Positions 1-10,081 of a DNA stretch of 64,000 nucleotides are shown piece after piece. Each line of letters opens with the position of its first letter. Within the stretch, counting starts at the first letter, position 1. The notes below the pieces were generated by a model. The model made no database searches. It had not been told where the DNA came from and worked only from the letters and a program-made list of their open reading frames with translations. The stretch covers positions 78,286 to 142,285 of the forward strand of contig JAKSIV010000001.1 in the NCBI GenBank assembly GCA_024398635.1, given 5' to 3'. The DNA comes from Bacteroidaceae bacterium (GTDB lineage Bacteria; Bacteroidota; Bacteroidia; Bacteroidales; Bacteroidaceae). Position numbers and translations under genes: made by a program.

Positions 1-2
1 TC

Positions 3-146
3 TTCGCTACCGAATTATGGTTGATACCCCGGAGGCTTGACCTGTTATACCCTTTGCGTTACTCTATAGCTACAGACCTTTCAGGGAGTGTTGACTTGAG
101 TTCTTCCAAGCCTGACCCGATTGGCATCGTGCGTGTAGGTTGCTAA
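3..146 (+). CDS. Phage protein, C-terminal 47 residues (partial)
   Basis: The frame is open from the window edge and ends with TAA, reading FATELWLIPRRLDLLYP and finishing PIGIVRVGC. The start lies outside the window. It precedes tail-completion genes, so a head or head-tail virion protein is likely from position alone. I do not recognise the family. The sequence looks coding, with normal amino-acid composition and no frame breaks. Confidence 0.5.
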   Translation, partial: FATELWLIPRRLDLLYPLRYSIATDLSGSVDLSSSKPDPIGIVRVGC

Positions 147-204
147 TGAGGCCGCAGCGCATGGTGTCCTTTACCCTTGGGATTTGCCGGTATAAATTAG
201 CAGC

Positions 205-681
205 ATGAACAAGTTTGATTTCTTTGCTTTTGCCGAGGAGATGGCCCGCCGTCTCAAGGGCATACACCACACCGACCAGAAGTGCCGGTTCTTCAAGGCC
301 AATGGGGCAGACAGTGCCACCACATTCGATGATAAGCTGTCATCCATAGGCTCTGCGGTCCTGCTTGCTGTTAATAAGGGTGTTGCCGACACCGACATCA
401 ACGGCGCTGAAGGTCTTGAAGACAAGGCCTCATACGCCATCATCATAGCATCACCCACCAATGACAATGTTCCTGGTTCCAGGACAGCTGCCGTGCAGAG
501 TGCTGAGGATATGCTTGTGCAGATTCGCAATGTCCTGCTGCAGCGCTATGGTACCAGACTCGTGAAGTCATCACGTTATCCAGGTGATGTGCTTGGTGAC
601 AACTTCTACGGCAAGGTGCTCGAGTTCACCATCGCCGATTATCCGGACTACTCAGTTGACAGCAGCTACTTCGATGAATAA
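205..681 (+). CDS. Phage tail-completion-like protein, 158 aa
   Basis: This is a small soluble protein with no signal peptide or membrane segment. It lies two genes before the tape measure protein, the usual place for tail terminator or tail-tube accessory proteins. No motif identifies it, so the role is inferred from order. Its last residues (VDSSYFDE) are nearly repeated at the end of the next gene (VDSSYFYLGL), with 18 identical bases at the two gene ends. It overlaps the next start by 8 bases, which suggests translational coupling. Confidence 0.6.
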   Translation: MNKFDFFAFAEEMARRLKGIHHTDQKCRFFKANGADSATTFDDKLSSIGSAVLLAVNKGVADTDINGAEGLEDKASYAIIIASPTNDNVPGSRTAAVQSAEDMLVQIRNVLLQRYGTRLVKSSRYPGDVLGDNFYGKVLEFTIADYPDYSVDSSYFDE

Positions 682-1339
682 CAGGCCGAGTATAGATCAG
701 TTCACACTTAACGACTGGCTGCAGGCGCAAAGTGAATTGTCTGCGAACAGTTTCAAGCAGCTCAAGAGGCTTGCTACTGTCGCCGGCATACCTATACCTG
801 CGCCTGTGCGTGGAGTCAACTCCAAGCCTCGTGTCCTGTTTGACTTCGATATGAGCAATACTGCTCGTGAAGTGAGGATATCCGATATTGCAGCATTGAA
901 TAAGTTCAAGAGAGACCTGGATGAATGGTGTGATCATCTGTTGAGTGATTTGCGCTCCAGCTTGTCATCGATGGGGTTGGTATCCTCCAAGAATCACGAT
1001 AGGCTCATAGATTCCCTTGAAACTTACATCAAGTATGATGACGTGTTCAAGGCTGAGCCTGTTAAGATCGGCATTCGGTTTGCCCGTCACGGAGTATTCC
1101 TGCACTACGGTGCCGGACGCGGTTACGGTGGTCGAGTCGGTTCAACCTGGCTTGACCGTTTGGGCTATACCAAGGAGACTAACCCAGAATCTCTCGGTAA
1201 GGCTGGTACCGGTAAGCGTCCTCAGAGGGATTGGTTCAATTCCGTTCTGGATTATCATGTCAATGAACTTGCTGATATCGCTGCCAACTACTGTTCAGAT
1301 ATGATAGTTGACAGCAGCTACTTTTACTTGGGTTTATAA
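674..1339 (+). CDS. Phage minor tail / head-tail joining protein, 221 aa
   Basis: I chose the ATG inside the end of the previous gene (MNNRPSIDQF) over an upstream ATG, which would force a 98-base overlap. The N-terminal half is helical. The C-terminal half has a glycine-rich stretch (HYGAGRGYGG) and a long helix (RDWFNSVLDYHVNELADIAANY), loosely like HK97 gp10-type tail-completion proteins. That assignment is inference. Position just before the tape measure protein supports a structural role. Confidence 0.6.
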   Translation: MNNRPSIDQFTLNDWLQAQSELSANSFKQLKRLATVAGIPIPAPVRGVNSKPRVLFDFDMSNTAREVRISDIAALNKFKRDLDEWCDHLLSDLRSSLSSMGLVSSKNHDRLIDSLETYIKYDDVFKAEPVKIGIRFARHGVFLHYGAGRGYGGRVGSTWLDRLGYTKETNPESLGKAGTGKRPQRDWFNSVLDYHVNELADIAANYCSDMIVDSSYFYLGL

Positions 1340-1350
1340 ATCAAATCACT

Positions 1351-4300
1351 ATGGCTAACGATTTCGCGAGAAGCATAAAGGTTTACCTCAATTCAGCTGA
1401 GTACTCCAAGTCCATGACTCAAATGAAAGGTAAGCTTGAGGAATACAGGAACGAGCTGCAGAAACTGATACAGGCTGGAGAGGGTGGCAGCGAGAAGGCT
1501 GAACGTTACCGTAAGAATATCGAGCGTCTTGACAAGACAGTCAGGACACACCGGCAACGTCTTGAGGAGACGGAGCGTCTGTTGAATAACCTCAGTGGAG
1601 CTTCGTTCAATGAGATCAATACTGCCGTAAGGCAGATGAGGTCTCATCTGCGAGAGCTTAACACCGACACAGTCGAATACAAGGACAGTCTTCTTTCGTT
1701 GCAGAAGGCTGAAGAGCGTCTCAATCAGATAAACCGCGAGTTGAATGCGCAGAATCAGACGCAAGCCACCTTATGGCAGCGTCTGTCATCAAGTCTGAAT
1801 AAGTACTTCCTCACGATCACCACGTCGATATCAGGACTCTTCATGCTTATATCCGGTGGCCGTAAGGCGGTAGAGGCATACATGGAGGTGGATGAGGCCT
1901 TGGCCAGGATCCGCAAGTATGCCGGCTTGACCGATGAAGAGGTCAGGGCTCTGTCCAAGGACCTCGGCAGCCTTGATAACATAGACACCAGGACGGCGCA
2001 CCTGCAGCTGCTTGATCTGGCGGCCGATGCCGGACGTCTTGGCATCAAGGGCAAGGACAATCTGGAGAAGTTCGTATCTGCAGCTGATAAGATAAAGCTT
2101 GCCCTTGGTGAAGACCTTGGCGAGGATGCTGTAACCAACATCGGTAAGATAACCAATCTTCTTGGCGAAGACAAGAGGCTTGGCCTGGAGACGGCTATGC
2201 TGTCAACAGCGTCGGCCGTAACCAAACTGGCCAAGTCCAGTACTGCAGCCGAGCCGCCCATGGTGGAGTTTACGGCCCGTATGGGAGGTATAGGTTCTGT
2301 GGCCAATATCTCCATACCTCAGATTCTTGGTCTGAGTTCTGCCCTTGACCAGAACATGCAGAGTATGGAGACATCCGCTACGGTCTTCAGTACTCTAATC
2401 ACGAAGTTGTTCCAGGATCCTGCTCATTATGCCAAACTTGCCGGCAAGGATGTTGAGGAGTTCACTCAGCTGCTCAAGACCAATGCCAATGAGGCCCTGC
2501 TGCAGTTCCTGTCTGCAATGCGTGAACGTGGAGGCTTTGACCAGATTGCTCCCATGTTTGAGGAGATGCACCTGCAGGGCCGTCGCTCTGTCCAGGTACT
2601 CTCAACTGTGGCCTCACATGTTGACCAGGTGCGCGAAGCACAGCTCATAGCAACTGAGGCCTACCGTGACAACATTGAGGTTGAGCATGAGTTCCAGATC
2701 GTGAATAATACTGCTCAGGCTCAACTTGACAAACGTAAGAAGCAGCTGCAGCAGATACGCATAGAGGTAGGCGAGAAGCTGCTGCCTATAATGACGCATG
2801 TAAAGTCCACTCAGAATCTGCTGCTACGTACTCTGAGCAGTCTGATAGACTTGTTCAGCAAGTATGGCGGTTACATACTTAGTGTTGCCGCATCCATAGT
2901 CTATTACACAGCTAAGGTCAATGCCGCGATAATGTATGAGAAGCTGCACCATTTCTGGATCAACCGTGTGCACGGTTCATTTAAGAGTTTGTACAACCTT
3001 CTTAAAACTAATCCATACGGCTTAATCTTAGCTGGAGCAACTGCGCTGATAACAACCTTAGTCAGATTAGTTAACAGTACAAGGAACCATGTCGATACGC
3101 TTGAATCAGTAGAGAAGGCTCAGCGGCGAGTCGGCGATGCTACAGAAGATGATGCTCGTAAGTTGAATACTCTCCTTAGTATCATCGGTGATGCCAATAC
3201 TGAGGAGTCTTCACGCCGTGAGGCAATGAACCAGCTTATAAGTCTCAACCCGGACTTTCTCGGTGCTTTGGATGCCCAGAAGTCCAGCTATGAGGATGCT
3301 AAGTATGCTGTTGCCGATTATATCCAGTATCTCCAGATGCAGGCTGAGATGGAAGAGCTTATGAGCTCAAAGAGGACTCTTAACGAAGAAAAGTCTGCTA
3401 TCCGGAATGAGCCTAAAAAGAAACGCCTTGAGTGGACTTTCCGTCAAGCGTCCAAACAGAAGTATACTCTTGACTCCGAAGGTAACACTATTCAGAATCC
3501 TGCATATGGCCGATCCGTCGAAGATTGGTGGGAGGCGTATTATCAAGGTCTTGAGAAACCTTACAACGACCGTATCAATGAGATTGACGCCCGCATGGAG
3601 GAACTCCAGAAGAAGATGGAGACCATGCTCATCAACGCCCGTAATAGGGTGAGTCAATACACCAAGACCGTGGAGTCCGGATTGATGTCATCAGACCAGC
3701 TCAAAGAATCTTATGAAGGTTCCGGTGGTCTCATCGAGCAGCTCAATGATGAGTATGACCGCATACAGCATGACCTGGAGATGGCACTTGCCCGCCGTCA
3801 GATATCAGAGCATGAATACGGAGTCCGCTCCGGCAAGAACGAAGCCGAGCGTCAGGCTGCTCTCATCACGCTCTATCAGCGTTATTATGACTCCTTGGAT
3901 AACGTCACGTTCGAGAAGGAGGAGAACCGCCAGAAGATGCGTGACGCTGTGAATAAGAACCGTATCAAGGCCGAGGAGAATCTGGAGTCCGCTCTTGTCA
4001 ACATGGAGAAGTCTTACTACGACAGCATGGATGCCGTGCGTAAGCTTAACTCCAAGGCCGAGACCGACCAGACCGAGCAGCTGATGAACGAGTATGAGAA
4101 GCGTCGTGCCACCGCTCTGGAGTGTTATAATGCCATAGCCGCATATATCATGCTCAATGTATCTGACAGTCAGACGGCCTATAACCTGCTGTACCAGGCA
4201 CAACAGAGCTATTACAACACTCTCGGCCAGTTGTCGCAATGGTATAACTACAAGGTGGCCGAGGCTGACCTGAAGACTCAGCGTGAACATCTGAACATGC

Positions 4301-5502
4301 TCAAGAAGTATGGTGCAGACACCAGTGCCCAGGAGCATGAGATTGCGCTGCTGGAGCTTGATATGTATTACCAGGCACGACTGCTTACCGATGAGGAGTA
4401 TTACCAGGCACGCCGTAACCTTGAAGACAACTATGCTCTTACAAGTGCGCAGAACCATGAGAAGGTGCTGTCGCAGTATATCACGCAGTCCTTGACGTCC
4501 AAGTATCAGCTTGACCTGCTTCAGCTTGAGGCTTACCATAAGAAGGGCATGCTGTCCGAGGAGGAGTATCAGAAGTCACTGCTTGCTCTCAAGTATAAGT
4601 ATGCGCGTGAGTATGCGTCTCAGTACATGTCCATGGCAAGCAATATGGTACAGGCCATGCAGGATGCTGAGATAGCTGCTGTGGAGAGCAAGTACGAGGT
4701 TTTGATCCGTGCAGCAGAGAACAATGGCGAAGACACTGCCCAGTTGGAGCAGGATGCCGCCAATGAGAAGCTCAAGATACAGAAGAAGTATGCCATGAGC
4801 AACCTGGTTGTCAAGCTCTCGCAGATCACGGCTGATACCGCTGTTGCCATCATGACGGGCTTTGCTCAGCTTGGACCTATAGCCGGTGCCGTGGCTGCCG
4901 TGATGCTGGCCATGACAGGCGCAGCGCAGTACGCCGCCGCTTTCGCGGAGTACAATAAGATAAGCCGTATCAGCCTGCAGAGCACGCCGTCCAGCACATC
5001 GCCTGATGCCGGCAACGTACAGCGTGTGGTGCAGTTCGCATCCGGTAAGTATGATGTGATAGGCGCTGATGACGGCCGTACCTACCATGTCCCGTACCTT
5101 GGGCCCGCCAGTACTGGAGTAGTGACACGTCCGGCTCTGGTAGGCGAGCGTGGCACTGAACTCATCATTGCCGCCGACACTCTGGACCGTTTGCGCTCAC
5201 ACATCAACTATCCAATGATAGTCAGTGCCATCAATGATGCCAGGTCTGGCCGGGTGCCACAGCATGCGTCAGGATCCTATGACGCCCTTGCGGACCCGAC
5301 CTCTCCGGCATCGTACGTGACAGGTTCTGCAGGGGATGACAAGGCAGGCCTGCTCAAGTGGGTGATAGCAATCTACAACCTGCTCAAGAGCATGCCTACT
5401 AACAAGAGGTGTTATGTAGTATTGGATGATATCAACGAGGCTCAGGAACTGAAGGACCGCTCATCGGCTCCGTTCACCCGTGGCGATAATAAGAACAAGT
5501 AA
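1351..5502 (+). CDS. Phage tail tape measure protein, 1383 aa
   Basis: Its length, coiled coils and hydrophobic segments are those of tape measure proteins, which set tail length and leave the tail during DNA injection. Residues 1-140 form a charged coiled coil. Next come a hydrophobic segment (SISGLFMLISG) and a TP901-type core (VDEALARIRKYAGLTDEEV). Two further hydrophobic stretches lie near residues 500-575. A long Q/E/K/Y-rich coiled coil spans about 650-1170, and an Ala/Gly-rich membrane-like stretch lies near 1175-1220. No peptidase motif is obvious at the C-terminus. It starts 11 bases after the upstream gene. Confidence 0.9.
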   Translation: MANDFARSIKVYLNSAEYSKSMTQMKGKLEEYRNELQKLIQAGEGGSEKAERYRKNIERLDKTVRTHRQRLEETERLLNNLSGASFNEINTAVRQMRSHLRELNTDTVEYKDSLLSLQKAEERLNQINRELNAQNQTQATLWQRLSSSLNKYFLTITTSISGLFMLISGGRKAVEAYMEVDEALARIRKYAGLTDEEVRALSKDLGSLDNIDTRTAHLQLLDLAADAGRLGIKGKDNLEKFVSAADKIKLALGEDLGEDAVTNIGKITNLLGEDKRLGLETAMLSTASAVTKLAKSSTAAEPPMVEFTARMGGIGSVANISIPQILGLSSALDQNMQSMETSATVFSTLITKLFQDPAHYAKLAGKDVEEFTQLLKTNANEALLQFLSAMRERGGFDQIAPMFEEMHLQGRRSVQVLSTVASHVDQVREAQLIATEAYRDNIEVEHEFQIVNNTAQAQLDKRKKQLQQIRIEVGEKLLPIMTHVKSTQNLLLRTLSSLIDLFSKYGGYILSVAASIVYYTAKVNAAIMYEKLHHFWINRVHGSFKSLYNLLKTNPYGLILAGATALITTLVRLVNSTRNHVDTLESVEKAQRRVGDATEDDARKLNTLLSIIGDANTEESSRREAMNQLISLNPDFLGALDAQKSSYEDAKYAVADYIQYLQMQAEMEELMSSKRTLNEEKSAIRNEPKKKRLEWTFRQASKQKYTLDSEGNTIQNPAYGRSVEDWWEAYYQGLEKPYNDRINEIDARMEELQKKMETMLINARNRVSQYTKTVESGLMSSDQLKESYEGSGGLIEQLNDEYDRIQHDLEMALARRQISEHEYGVRSGKNEAERQAALITLYQRYYDSLDNVTFEKEENRQKMRDAVNKNRIKAEENLESALVNMEKSYYDSMDAVRKLNSKAETDQTEQLMNEYEKRRATALECYNAIAAYIMLNVSDSQTAYNLLYQAQQSYYNTLGQLSQWYNYKVAEADLKTQREHLNMLKKYGADTSAQEHEIALLELDMYYQARLLTDEEYYQARRNLEDNYALTSAQNHEKVLSQYITQSLTSKYQLDLLQLEAYHKKGMLSEEEYQKSLLALKYKYAREYASQYMSMASNMVQAMQDAEIAAVESKYEVLIRAAENNGEDTAQLEQDAANEKLKIQKKYAMSNLVVKLSQITADTAVAIMTGFAQLGPIAGAVAAVMLAMTGAAQYAAAFAEYNKISRISLQSTPSSTSPDAGNVQRVVQFASGKYDVIGADDGRTYHVPYLGPASTGVVTRPALVGERGTELIIAADTLDRLRSHINYPMIVSAINDARSGRVPQHASGSYDALADPTSPASYVTGSAGDDKAGLLKWVIAIYNLLKSMPTNKRCYVVLDDINEAQELKDRSSAPFTRGDNKNK

Positions 5503-5504
5503 GT

Positions 5505-7736
5505 ATGGCAATAAGGATATCTATTGGTGGTGAGAACCTGGATCTTCCGCAGAACTTCCAGCTGAAGGTTGATTTCTACTCGCCTGTGTTCAACACCCTT
5601 GGCAGTCAGTCGATGACCGCCACGCTGCCGCCGACACCCCGCAACCTGGAGCTGCTTGGCCATCCGGAACGTCTGGATAATGTGACCCGCACTTCATTCA
5701 TTGACGGGCTGCTGTCTGACGGACCTTACACAAGGTCTATCCGTATCAACATACTCTCATCGACAGCATCCGGAATAGAGCTGAGCTTCGGTACTGACGA
5801 AAGCCTGCTCTATTCATCCTGGAATGATCTCAAGCTCCGCGACATACCTGGTCTTCCTGTGTACACTCCAGCTGGAGAGACTGTGACCGAGAAGGTGAAC
5901 AATCTTATCACCCTGATGAACCAGGTGTATAAGAGAACTCTGGATAACCTGGACTTCCGCGTGTTCCCTGTCGCCCTTGAGTTCGAGGACCGTCCGGATG
6001 AACCTTCAGACAAGGATTTCCCCAAGTTCACCATACTCAATGATATTAACGTATCATTCGATACCGGTGACCTTGCAATACTGCATACCACTCTCAAGAG
6101 CGAAGCCCGCGAGATGTCTTTCGGCAAGGACGAAGACAGCAAGGTGTCAGTACCCTTGGGTTACGGCGTCTCGCCGTTCCTCAGGGTCGGCCGGTTCCTG
6201 CATCTCCTCTTTGACCTGTTTGGGTATACATTGGAAGAGAACATCTTCGACACTGATCCGCAGCTCAAGCAGATGGTGATGCTGAATAACACCATGGATG
6301 CTATCTGTGCCGGTTATATCGATTATAAGGATTTGCTTCCGGATTGCACCGTCAATGACCTGCTCGAGTCACTGAAGGCTCGGTTCGGTGCTGTATTCTT
6401 CCTGAATGGCAATACCAAGATTGCCAGACTTATGCTCATACGGGATATCCTGACATCTGATACCATGAACGACCTTACCCCAAGACACTCTGTTCTTCCG
6501 TCAAGGTCTTTCAGTAAGCCATCACGTCTTGTACTCAAGCTCACCAATAACTATGAGCGCAGCGCAACATGTGATGATGAGCTTAACTTCTCTGAGTTCC
6601 TGGTCAAGTACCGAGACTATTATGACTTTGAGAATGTAGGTGTCTATTCACCAATTCAGTTCTGCGGCTTCGGCCGTTACTTCTGCCGGTTTAACCAGGC
6701 AACCAACCACAAGGCCTTCATGTCATCGTTGTTCTTTGACTGGGATACAAAGGAGAAAGACTATGAGGAGTTCTCCCTGTCCGGCAAGGATATGTCATTA
6801 CCCATGTACACGAATGTAGATCATCTTAACGACTTACCATGGAGCGTGCCTTCCTTGCCCCTCTATCTCTCCGGAGTGCGTAATGCTCATACTTCCATTA
6901 AGAACTCATCTGCGCTGCAGTCGGATGACACACTGGAGCAGGGCACAGATCTTTGCTTCTGCTTTGCCCATGGCGTGCGTCAGGAGATTTCCATGGAGTA
7001 TGATGATGGTGTCCGCTATGGTTCACCGTATTGCACAGATAGGTTCGGAGAGAGGTTTGTTGATGCGTCCGGTAATGCATATATCTACTCTCTTGTGGCC
7101 GTAGGTAATGACGGAAGCTATAACCGATTCTTCAAGGACTTTGACCGTTTCTTGAGAGCTGCGAATGACCAGGTGAGTACAACCTGCAATGTCAGCCACT
7201 CCGATATCGCCGATCTGGATCTTGCCGGCAAGTGTCATCTGTTTGGTCAGCCTCTCCTCATCGATAAGGCCTCTGTCACGTTCCCTCTCGCTGAGGGCAG
7301 TCAGAGTGAGCTGCTCATGCGCACTCTGCGCCTGGCCGAGCCTGTTCCTGATGTGGACTCTCTCGTAGACAATGTGACGCAGCCTGTAGAGGTGTGGTTT
7401 GTGACTTCTAATATAGGCGATATCCAGCAGCGTCTGTCAAGCAGACTGCTTGACGATATCCGTCGCCGTCATCAGAGCGTATTTGACATCTCATTCAAAT
7501 ACGGTTATGGCCCCAGGTCGTATTTCTCTGATATACGCCGGCCGTCAGCCGAGGACTGTGACAATCATGTGACGAAGACCATACGTTACAAGATATACCT
7601 CAAATACCAGTACAGCTACAACGATTCTACCTGGTACACGCCTATTGATAAGGGAACCGTCATAGACTCTGATGAGTCTTACGTTACCGAGACTTGGGAG
7701 GCCAGACGTCGTTCTGAGGTCATACCGCTTCTCTGA
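5505..7736 (+). CDS. Large phage tail protein, 743 aa
   Basis: It begins 2 bases after the tape measure gene. The N-terminus (MAIRISIGGENLDLPQNFQLKV) has the look of a distal tail or tail-hub protein, and its place directly after the tape measure is where distal tail and baseplate hub proteins lie. There is no signal peptide, membrane segment or recognisable enzyme motif. Its 3' end overlaps the convergent PcfJ-like gene by 17 bases. Confidence 0.7.
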   Translation: MAIRISIGGENLDLPQNFQLKVDFYSPVFNTLGSQSMTATLPPTPRNLELLGHPERLDNVTRTSFIDGLLSDGPYTRSIRINILSSTASGIELSFGTDESLLYSSWNDLKLRDIPGLPVYTPAGETVTEKVNNLITLMNQVYKRTLDNLDFRVFPVALEFEDRPDEPSDKDFPKFTILNDINVSFDTGDLAILHTTLKSEAREMSFGKDEDSKVSVPLGYGVSPFLRVGRFLHLLFDLFGYTLEENIFDTDPQLKQMVMLNNTMDAICAGYIDYKDLLPDCTVNDLLESLKARFGAVFFLNGNTKIARLMLIRDILTSDTMNDLTPRHSVLPSRSFSKPSRLVLKLTNNYERSATCDDELNFSEFLVKYRDYYDFENVGVYSPIQFCGFGRYFCRFNQATNHKAFMSSLFFDWDTKEKDYEEFSLSGKDMSLPMYTNVDHLNDLPWSVPSLPLYLSGVRNAHTSIKNSSALQSDDTLEQGTDLCFCFAHGVRQEISMEYDDGVRYGSPYCTDRFGERFVDASGNAYIYSLVAVGNDGSYNRFFKDFDRFLRAANDQVSTTCNVSHSDIADLDLAGKCHLFGQPLLIDKASVTFPLAEGSQSELLMRTLRLAEPVPDVDSLVDNVTQPVEVWFVTSNIGDIQQRLSSRLLDDIRRRHQSVFDISFKYGYGPRSYFSDIRRPSAEDCDNHVTKTIRYKIYLKYQYSYNDSTWYTPIDKGTVIDSDESYVTETWEARRRSEVIPLL

Positions 7737-9045
7737 CCTTATGGCGCAGGCGCTTGCGCCGGATCTTGTCAAGTCTGCGTATCTCACCCATGTTGTCATC
7801 CATAGCTTTCAGGATCCTGTCATGCCACTTGGTGTGTATATTGCACTTACCCCGTGACTGCAGGACCTTGTAGTCCTTCAGACTCACCTCTATTGTCTCA
7901 ACCCTCTTGTGCTGTTCATCCCTGCAGCTCATGATAAGTGAGTCCACCTTGTCGTAGTAACCGCCTACGCAATGCTGCATCTCACTGCCCTCAATGACCA
8001 TGTCTGCAGGTGACTGGATGACTGTGAATGTCAGTTTCTCATCCTTGAACTCAAGAGGCAGCAGTTCCTTGAGGCGGTTGATATATTCCTTGCGGTCCTG
8101 TTCTGCCTTGATGGCGCGTCTTATCTCGTTCTCCCGACGTTGCTTCTCGGCCTCTTTGGCTTTCCTGCGGTTGACGATGATGTTTATCCTGGTATGTTCA
8201 GCATCGAAGTCTTCCGGTACCACCATTTTCGGATTATGTGTGTCCATGCCCAGGTACTGGAGGTTCCTGATATGGTCTTCCCAGTCTGACCAGTTGTCAG
8301 TGATCCACAGGTATCTGAGCGCCAGTCTCCAGCAGTGCTCCGGCACCTGACTTGTCATGTAGCTCACCAAGGCGTCACCACCCAGAATCTTCATGATGGT
8401 CTCGGCATACCGGCTCTTGAGTATGGCTGCCGTATATTGTATGATGCTCATGTGACACTTGCCGCATAGCTTCCCGTTCCACATGGGCCCGTATATCCTG
8501 GATATATGCTTGTGTCCGGGCAGTACGTCGTAGTACCAGTCGTTGTGCGGGCCGTAGTTGCCTCTCACAGCGAAGTCTGAGTACAGCGAGTATGTCTGAT
8601 TCCAGTTCATGTAGTTGAGATTGCGTGACACTGTTGTTTTCTTTCCATCCTCGCGGATCCAGTTCTGGTTCACCTCCGTGACCTCTATCGTCATATCCTG
8701 CTTGCTGAAGTACTTATATACAACGTACTTCCGGAATACCTGGTACCCGAAGTGTACCTCAGCCGACAGCAGCCACAGGTCCACTTTCTTTCCGGACGGC
8801 AGGTATATGTCGTTGGTGAACGTGCATCCGCATTCCGGACATGTCTGACCTTTTGCTTTCTTGGGGTCCATCTTCACCATGGAGCCGCAGTGCAGACATC
8901 TCACATGTGCCTTGTAATGGTCACAGTAGAGACCTCTCCAGGCTGTGTCTGTAAGATACAGCTTCTTGCCCTTACCCATGGGCTGTCTGAGAAGTCTGAG
9001 GCTCATGCCCCAGACTTTCTTCTGTTCATCTGTTTTTGGTTTCAT
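7720..9045 (-). CDS. PcfJ-like protein, 441 aa
   Basis: PcfJ-family proteins were named from a conjugative plasmid and are common in Bacteroidales phages and mobile elements; their biochemical role is unclear. A zinc ribbon is visible near residues 50-75 (CLHCGS and CPECGC). Near the C-terminus is the diagnostic MQHCVGGY segment. A basic, helical K/R/E-rich linker lies between. I chose the ATG 1 base after the pcfK stop; an upstream start would overlap pcfK by over 180 bases. The gene is on the strand opposite to the tail genes and overlaps the end of one, so it belongs to an inverted insert. Confidence 0.85.
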   Translation of the reverse strand: MKPKTDEQKKVWGMSLRLLRQPMGKGKKLYLTDTAWRGLYCDHYKAHVRCLHCGSMVKMDPKKAKGQTCPECGCTFTNDIYLPSGKKVDLWLLSAEVHFGYQVFRKYVVYKYFSKQDMTIEVTEVNQNWIREDGKKTTVSRNLNYMNWNQTYSLYSDFAVRGNYGPHNDWYYDVLPGHKHISRIYGPMWNGKLCGKCHMSIIQYTAAILKSRYAETIMKILGGDALVSYMTSQVPEHCWRLALRYLWITDNWSDWEDHIRNLQYLGMDTHNPKMVVPEDFDAEHTRINIIVNRRKAKEAEKQRRENEIRRAIKAEQDRKEYINRLKELLPLEFKDEKLTFTVIQSPADMVIEGSEMQHCVGGYYDKVDSLIMSCRDEQHKRVETIEVSLKDYKVLQSRGKCNIHTKWHDRILKAMDDNMGEIRRLDKIRRKRLRHKVREAV

Positions 9046-9046
9046 G

Positions 9047-9601
9047 TCAAAATCCGAATAAAGATCCTGCAAAGTGTTTATCGACCTCTTCCTGCTTCTT
9101 ACGCAGTGCCTCCAGACGCGCTTCCTCCTTACGCTCGGCCTCTTCCTGCTCTCTCTTCTTGCGGTTGGCCTCAATTTGCTCCGGAGTGAGAGGCGTGTAT
9201 GCTGAAGGTATGTAAGTCGGCTTAGGCTCAATCTTTATCTGCTCTTCAACTACCGGAGACATGTAGTAGTTGACCAGCAGCGCGAATACTGTGTTGGAGC
9301 TTACGGCCGCCACGCTGCGGTTCTTGTCCTTGAACTTGTCCTTGACATAATCTGCAATGTAACTCTCGGCCTCATCCATCTTATGCGTGCCGTCCTTCAT
9401 GCTGTCCAGGATATCCGGATAGACCTGACCGTGCAGGTTGATGTAGTTCTCATATGTCGCTTCATCGTTGTCACCTATGATATCCTCGTTGTAAGGCACT
9501 ATCTCGACGTTCTCCATGTCGAAGTCCTTGATGCGTACCTTCTTCACTGTCTTGAACTGCGGCTGTTCCACCGCGGTCTCTAAAGTCTTGTTCTCTTCCA
9601 T
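9047..9601 (-). CDS. PcfK-like protein, 184 aa
   Basis: This is the usual upstream partner of PcfJ. The N-terminal two thirds are mixed and acidic (NEDIIGDNDEATYENYINLHG). The C-terminus is a highly charged helix rich in E, K and R (QIEANRKKREQEEAERK). The PcfK call rests on the pairing with PcfJ (1-base gap) and overall character, not on a catalytic motif. RadC starts 12 bases upstream, so the cassette is co-transcribed. Confidence 0.75.
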   Translation of the reverse strand: MEENKTLETAVEQPQFKTVKKVRIKDFDMENVEIVPYNEDIIGDNDEATYENYINLHGQVYPDILDSMKDGTHKMDEAESYIADYVKDKFKDKNRSVAAVSSNTVFALLVNYYMSPVVEEQIKIEPKPTYIPSAYTPLTPEQIEANRKKREQEEAERKEEARLEALRKKQEEVDKHFAGSLFGF

Positions 9602-9613
9602 AGTTGTTGTTGA

Positions 9614-10081
9614 TTATAACCGGCCGTGGTCGGCGTATGAGTAATATGCTTCACTTGTCACTATCACGTGGTCTATAAGGTTCATGTCAAAGAACTGGCA
9701 TGCCTGCTGCAGCACACGTGTTATGTTGTCATCCTGCCTGGATGGTACCAGAGCTCCGGACGGGTGGTTATGGATCATGGCTATCCCGCAGCTGTTGGTC
9801 AGCAGCGCTGCCTGCATTATCTGGCGGATATCCACCGATGCGGACGTCATGCCGCCTTCCGCCACCTTCCTATATCCGTTCACCTTACCTGCCTGGTTTA
9901 ACAGCAGTACGTAACACTGTTCGCAGTAGTCCAGCACATCCTTGTCATATATGCTCATGGCCATGTCATATACATCCTTGGATGTACGCACCTCTTTCTG
10001 CTCAATGCCTGTGTCTCGGCGGTAGCTCATCTTGACCTCTGCCACGCAGTGGAGCCCCTGTATTGTGTCTGTCGCATTCAT
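9614..10081 (-). CDS. radC: RadC-like JAB-domain protein, 155 aa
   Basis: It has a JAMM-type metal site in HNHPSGALVPSRQDD (HxH, then S and D at the expected spacing), as in RadC/JAB proteins. It is short: it keeps the JAB domain and lacks the helix-hairpin-helix domain of chromosomal RadC. Such short forms are frequent on mobile elements. The function of RadC is not firmly established; metal-dependent hydrolase activity is inferred from the fold. It overlaps the upstream gene by 4 bases (ATGA). Confidence 0.85.
   Translation of the reverse strand: MNATDTIQGLHCVAEVKMSYRRDTGIEQKEVRTSKDVYDMAMSIYDKDVLDYCEQCYVLLLNQAGKVNGYRKVAEGGMTSASVDIRQIMQAALLTNSCGIAMIHNHPSGALVPSRQDDNITRVLQQACQFFDMNLIDHVIVTSEAYYSYADHGRL

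Noticed and set aside
145..207. 20-residue frame between the first two phage genes (overlapping ATG and TGA)
   Set aside because: Too short to support, though its overlaps with both neighbours are neat.
3805..4539. Long reverse-strand frame inside the tape measure gene
   Set aside because: It mirrors the coiled-coil codons of the tape measure protein and has Leu/Val-rich shadow composition.
9046..9231. Longer N-terminus for the PcfJ-like protein
   Set aside because: It would overlap pcfK by over 180 bases and is an Arg/Ser-rich shadow sequence; the ATG 1 base after pcfK fits better.
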